From: Trematomus loennbergii | Lineage: Eukaryota; Chordata; Actinopteri; Perciformes; Nototheniidae | DNA length: 64,000 nucleotides | NCBI GenBank assembly: GCA_012861695.1 | Contig: JAAOOA010000002.1 | Span: forward strand, 36,349,244 to 36,413,243 | Direction: 5' to 3' | In this document: piece by piece, positions 58,301-64,000 of the stretch | Layout of the letters: each line of letters opens with the position of its first letter | Numbering within the stretch: the first letter of the stretch is position 1 | Translations under genes and position numbers: made by a program | Notes under the pieces: model-generated | What the model was told of the DNA's origin: nothing | The model's input: only the letters and a program-made list of their open reading frames with translations | Database searches by the model: none

Positions 58301-61300
58301 ACAGCTGCCATATTTTCTGTCTAATTATTTGACAAACAAAATGCTAATTTTGAATGTTAGTTAAGTCTTGAAGTGTTAAGCCTCCCTGTTTTTCTGAATT
58401 CCGTGGATTATGGGATTCTATAGAAATCTGCACATAGGCCTTCTAAATCCTCAGCATTATCACCTTATTCATTTTGTATCCAACACTACACAAAGTGGTC
58501 AGGCAGCCGGTGGCAAACATAATGAGCACTGAACTTTCTTTATTTTCAAGGAAATGCCCCTGTGATATAATTTTTGGGATTAAAGAAAGGACATTTGTTA
58601 TTACCAGACATAATACTAACCGCCACCATTTTTGGCAGGTTTGGCCTTTTTGGTGTAGGTTATGGCACCTGCCACGTGAATTGTGCAAATCTAAAGATGT
58701 TTTTTCCTTCAGAGATACCTAATTTATGCATATACAGGTTTGACCTTCTGCGCTCTGCCTGTGCACATCGTATACAAACCTGCAATTATTGCAGGATTAC
58801 TTGATCAAGCATTATATAATACTTGGAACGTAATGCAAAACCCTTTAGTTTTCAGTTATCTAGCAATCTATAACATTGTTCAGATCTGTTGAGCATTGTA
58901 AGGAGCAGCGACTTATGCTTTGTTTGGCCCGGTCTCATGTAAGTTAACTAAGCCTGCATCGAATGACTTGTATGAAAACACACACACCATTTTGTTCTAT
59001 GTATGTTGTCGAACACACAAACCGTGCCATGGCACACGTGTAAGTGTCGAGACATGCAGCTCTCCTTTCTTTCAACTCGTCCACACTCCAAGAAAGTGCA
59101 ATTTCATCAAATTCGCTGCCTGGATGGGGACATCCTTCGTACCCTGTCTGGCTCTTCTGTTTGTATGGCAGGTTTGGTGTGTGGTACAGGTGTCAAATGA
59201 CACCTCAACTACTGTGACGTGGTGTGTGTATTGCTCTAAGAGGATGGTGTTTTACTGTCGGCAATCTGCTAGTGCAGCAAATAAGGAGAGAAGTGGGGAT
59301 GAAAATAAATAATTCACCTGAAAAAGCAGAAATCTCCATGGACTTTTCTACAGTGGTTTGTGGGAGTGAACTTTGTAAAAATGTCTTTAATATTGGTTTG
59401 ATTACAAAATAGTCTCTTAACCACAAGGCTAAGGGCTTGATCATTTATCCTTAGGGTCAGGCGGTCTGATTTAATTCGTATTACCGTGTGTTTCATTGGA
59501 AGGTCAGAAGAATAATATCAGACATTTACTTCTAACACTGTTAAAAAAATCTTGACCCAGGATGTTTTCATCCCTTGGTCCATGTTTGGCAGCATATTGA
59601 GCGGTTTTCAGTGGAATTATAACCAGACATTACAGGATTGTTCAAGTGCAACTGTTAGCCATTCATCCTACAGGTAACGAGGCATAAGTAAAGTGGATAC
59701 ATCATTTGGTTGCAAATGTTGCCGTCCCTCAGAATGAAGTGGATAAGGTAAAAAAATGAAGGTCTAAGCCAAGGGTGTTACTTTTTATTTAGAACATGAT
59801 AAACAACGATTATGAAAGATGAAAATTACTTGTGTAGTTTACATGGTGAGCATATATCATAATGTCACTGAATATTTAAATGGTCCCACTATTGTTATTT
59901 CTTTACCTTTTGAGAACTCTTTGTTATAGTTAAAAGAAAACCAAATCAAATGAATAGATTGCACTTTCATTTCTCAGTATAGCTTTTCACATTTTCTTAG
60001 TAATACTTTTGCAAAACCTTCAAAATATAAATACAAAAATATTTGTATAATCTTTTTGTCAGTCTTTGAGGGACTGAGAAGGCCCAGTTGAAAGGAGATT
60101 AATATATAAAAAACATCAAAATAACATTTATTTTTACCAAATAGCTGCAGAATTGTTAATAATTTAAAAAGGGCTTTTAAATTCAACATTTTTAGGAGAT
60201 TCGGATGTCATGTTGTAAATCTGCTAGCTGCTGCATTTCGTTGTTAAGCTTGATACTTTGCATTTAGACATCACAGATCTGACTAAGCCTCTGGTTAATG
60301 TATCTCAGTCTGTAACATGGATTATTATATAAACTCTGAACAGTTTTCTCCTTTCAGTCGCTTTCAAGTGAATTGATATTTCAAGAAAAAGAGAGGAACT
60401 CTTCAATTACACCCGTCTCACATGAGGCCTCACAAAGGTGAGTGTTAAAGAAATTCTCTTTGGATGTTGGGATTCCAACACTGAGATGACACTGTGGAAA
60501 GTAAGGTTCATTCATAATAAAATGGACTTGATTGTTTTTCATCCCATTTGTTTACTCATAAATAATGTAAGAAATTAAGTTCTAAAGGCCAGTTTATTGT
60601 AGAGCTGCCTCATTACCATGTCTTCACATATCTTATAAGTAGCAGGTGTAAACAAAGAACAAAGGAATTATACTGACAGGAGTGAAAACACTGAGTTGAT
60701 ACCCGTCAGAGATGAAAGTCTTGATCAGAGATCCAAGGCCCAGCTGCCTGGCTCGTGGGGTTTCCAAATTGGAAATCACGTGCAGGAAAAATGGAGCAGC
60801 AGATCTCCTGTATTTCTGCTGATGGACTGAAACACCAGGGTAAGAGCAGACCCATCTGTTGCTATCCCCAGACTACTGACTTCATTAAGGCTGTGTGACT
60901 AATGAACTTCTTTCTCTTTATTTTAATTATATGTTTGCAATACCATATTTAAACAGCATCAAATAGGTTATTTTGCTTACATTTAGAAATTACTATTATA
61001 TTCTGTCATGTTCTTTGTGTGGCTAATTTTATTGCTGCAGGTGTGTGTATATGTATATATATCTTTATATAATAGAGATATATAGTCGACAATAGCCATT
61101 ACTTTTATACAAGTAGGAATTGTGCTTTTAAAGCTGCTGTATGCAACTTAGGAAAACAACATGCTTTTCAACAGTGCTTACTCCCTTCAAATGAGGTTCA
61201 CTAATGCAAATCCCAAACTTAAAGGCTTTAAACAAAATTCAGAACATTAATAGACATCTTTTTGTCTTCCTGAGCACAGAACAAAATAATTTGTGTGTTT

Positions 61301-64000
61301 GCTTCTTTAGTTTCTATTTTGGTAGCTGAGCCAGCCGCGTTTGCATATTAGCACGTGTCCTACAGGCTAGCTAACCAACACCGCTCTGCGCTAACATGGT
61401 GGTTACCGCTGAATACACTGTTGTGACCAGAGGTGGCAGTACTGAGCCGTTGCAGAATATTTACGTTAACACTATTAGCCTTGTCAACACTGTTACCACC
61501 GTTAGCTGCTAACTGCCTGCTAAACCATCTTCATGTTAAAAGATGTGATTAGGCAATCCACTCCCAGATTCTGAATTAAAGCTATTCTCTGAATGTCGTA
61601 TATTGGCCGTTTCAAGACACTACGTGTCGGGTTTGAAAATGTTCAACTATGGTGCCCCCTAATGGCAATACCAAAATGACCATTTTGGAATGCATGTACA
61701 TCTTCAGCAAGACTAGTTAGCCCGTTCAGGAAAGACTGACAAATCAGGATTAAGGTTAACAGTCGAATAACTAGTCAACTCGAGTCTTTGTTTTCAATAA
61801 CCATCAGTGTTTCTGCTGCAAATTCTTATTGTTGCATTCTAAAAAAAAAAAGGTTTAGCTACCAAATAGTTGATTATTGACCTGATTTTGGAGTCTGATG
61901 AATTGAGAGATAATCCTTGACAATTGTTGCACCAAGTGGCAGTTCTTCTGATGGCCACTAAATAATGTTATTAGGAAAAAAGATTATTGAAATGAATGTT
62001 CTCTCTTAAAATACAAAGAAAGCATAATGTATGTTTATGCACATTTTTACTCTTCATTTTGTGGTGTGGGATAAGTTATTGAATCACCACAAGATGTAGA
62101 ACAATTCCCAATCCTTGTGAAAATGTGTTTAATCTATGTTGTATGTTGTTTAGGTTTTTTTTTTGCCTTTCTTTTCCAGTCCTAGTAGTCTGTTTTTTTT
62201 TATCACACATGATTTTAATTTATATTTAAAAAATGTATAATTACTAAAAATGATGAATGTATCTATTCTAGTTAATGGTTACATTATTTTTATTTGTGTA
62301 CATGGCACACCTTGCTCTGAATAGTCATATTTCACATGTTATAATATTTTTGAATGCTTCATTTAGATGTTTGGGCTGTTTTAGCCTCTAGATGGTATTT
62401 TCTCATAGCATTTAACTGATCATAAATAGTCGTAATAGAGATTAATTTCTCCCAAACATTACAAATACGGACATACATTCATAATTCTATGCATGATAAA
62501 TGTAAGGCTCATCAGTACAGTGATGGCTTTTATCCTCTCATACATGTGATTAAGGTTAGTTGTAAAATAAATTGGCCCTTTTAAACTAAAAATTGATTAT
62601 TTTAATTTGCAGACAATCTGATGATGAACACATGAATGATTAAGTGTATTTCTTGTTGTGATGATTTGGACTGGAAGGTTTGTCACATTTTGAGGGATTA
62701 CATCATAATGCATTTGATATCAGTATAATGGGTAGGTTTGCTCTGTAGCCTTTGGACCTACAGCCAGCTTTAGCATCCAGGGGAGGATGTCGGGGCAGGA
62801 ACTTAAGGTGATCACCTTGCAGCATCTGGTAGGCTATGAATTTAAATGTCATGTGCTGGAGAAAAATTAATCTGAGTTAATTATAGATTTAGGGCTGTAG
62901 GATGAATGTGTGATGTATGATCACCATCTGAAATGTAATGAGCAATTACAATTGAAATGAATTGTCTTGGGACATACATGTTTAAATTGTATTGCAATCA
63001 AGCTTTAAATTGTGCAGCACATGTGGCATGACTACATTTCTATTTTATTTATGATTTTTAGCTGCTGTAACCTGTTTTTTTTTTTTTTACCATATAACTT
63101 GAATCAGTTTACATTTGTAATGTTTGTTTCTAAAGATTTTGCTATGATTTCACTCACTTTGAGTATCAACCTAAATGCCAAACACTGATATTATTGTGTC
63201 CTTTATAGGAAATATGATGGATATGTCTGCTGTATATGATACTTCTATATCCTTAAACGTGTCTAGGTTCACTAACCCCTCAGTTATCAGATATAAAATA
63301 ACTAATTATTTATTTTCAGATAAAATAATGCTTAATCAATACAATTTATTGATGTATTCAAGTCATCATTTGCAATATGTAGATAACTAACACATTTTCT
63401 GAATTTAAAATGCATCAGTACAATATATTATATAAGTTGAGTTGTATTATTAAGAAAAGTAAGTAATTACTATGGCTTTGCAATGTTTATTTTATTGTAT
63501 AGCCTAGGTTTTTTTTTTTTACATCAGGCTATTTAAAATCATGTCAACACATTAGTCAGTTTGGTGTGGTTGAAATGATTGTATGTGTGCATGTTTATGA
63601 TCCTTTCCTTGTTCAAGAGTATGTGAACTCTGTACCCTCTCAGGCACTAAAACACTTCCTTGTTATGGTCTCCACCTTCTACCTTTACCTTAGAGCGAAC
63701 CCATTGTGTTTGCTGTAACTCTAAAACTAATTTAATCCTAAAGGCATGCTGGTTGGGACACGGATTTTTTAACCAACATTTTAGATGTGGGTGCTACTGC
63801 AGGAAATAAGTGAATGATTCATCATTATTAGGGAGGTGATTTACCTCTGAAAGCCTTTTCAGTTTAACAATTCACCTGAAGTGTCAAACTCTCAGCAGTC
63901 ACCAACAGCTCCCCCGATTAAAACTCACCACTCTATTACAATTAGCCTCCATAAGGCAACTGTGCTCCCATGTATGCTCACTGTTCTTTGTTAACCTCTA
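55355..64000. other. 8.6 kb without a recognised exon (possible long scaf4 intron)
   Basis: After the exon ending at 55354 I find none of the remaining SCAF4 coding sequence. The stretch is AT-rich. It contains a repeat-like block at about 61127-61750 (starting aaagctgctgtatgcaactt), TA-rich tracts near 61050-61080, and long T or A runs (63076, 63508, 61840). A segment with splice-site-like borders lies at 60358-60438. Open frames at 58920-59312 and 56803-57048 have no recognisable domain and look random. Confidence 0.5.

Noticed and set aside
58920..59312. 130-residue open frame in the 3' region
   Set aside because: There is no recognisable domain, no splice or promoter context, and its composition looks random. 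Kept out of the features.

Overview
This is a stretch of teleost (probably percomorph) fish chromosome. Three conserved vertebrate genes with GT-AG introns are recognisable: urb1 (16848-31575, +, 39 coding exons), mrap (32540-32111, -, 3 exons) and the 5' half of scaf4 (39477-55354, +, 16 coding exons, 3' end not found). urb1 and mrap converge tail to tail, as they do on human chromosome 21, where SCAF4 lies in the same neighbourhood. In human, HUNK and MIS18A lie between MRAP and SCAF4. Here that slot holds a transposase-derived pair instead: a two-exon HARBI1-like gene (33164-35615, +) and a Myb/SANT-like gene with two alternative first exons (38731-36138, -).

Layout. Positions 113-10597 are a nest of transposable elements. 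A foldback element with inverted arms of about 700 bp was split by a 7.1-kb element. That element was itself entered by a TA-flanked palindromic MITE (3421-4524) and a hAT element (5283-7968, perfect 8-bp target duplication). Inside the hAT sits another element (5591-7254, 8-bp direct flanks, 107-bp inverted arms) that carries an intact three-exon gene for a 139-residue F-box protein. Positions 10598-16847 are intergenic. Positions 16848-32540 are urb1 and mrap. Positions 33164-38731 are the Harbinger-derived pair. Positions 39477-55354 are scaf4, with introns full of hAT, Harbinger and piggyBac-type elements, a 38-bp minisatellite and a 33-bp tandem repeat. Positions 55355-64000 hold no convincing gene.

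How the genes work. URB1 is a nucleolar scaffold for 60S ribosome assembly. MRAP escorts the ACTH receptor to the cell surface. SCAF4 binds the phosphorylated RNA polymerase II tail and suppresses early polyadenylation. They are neighbours by ancient synteny, not by pathway. The HARBI1-like and SANT-like proteins are the two halves of a PIF/Harbinger transposition system (nuclease plus DNA-binding partner) and may act together.

Sequence quality. The conserved reading frames contain about nine one-base frame changes: six in urb1 and one each in the HARBI1-like gene, SANT exon A and scaf4. Every one behaves as a missing base, and eight can be placed at a run of identical bases. This points to assembly error rather than gene decay. 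With six bases allowed for, urb1 is about 2258 codons, close to human URB1 (about 2270).
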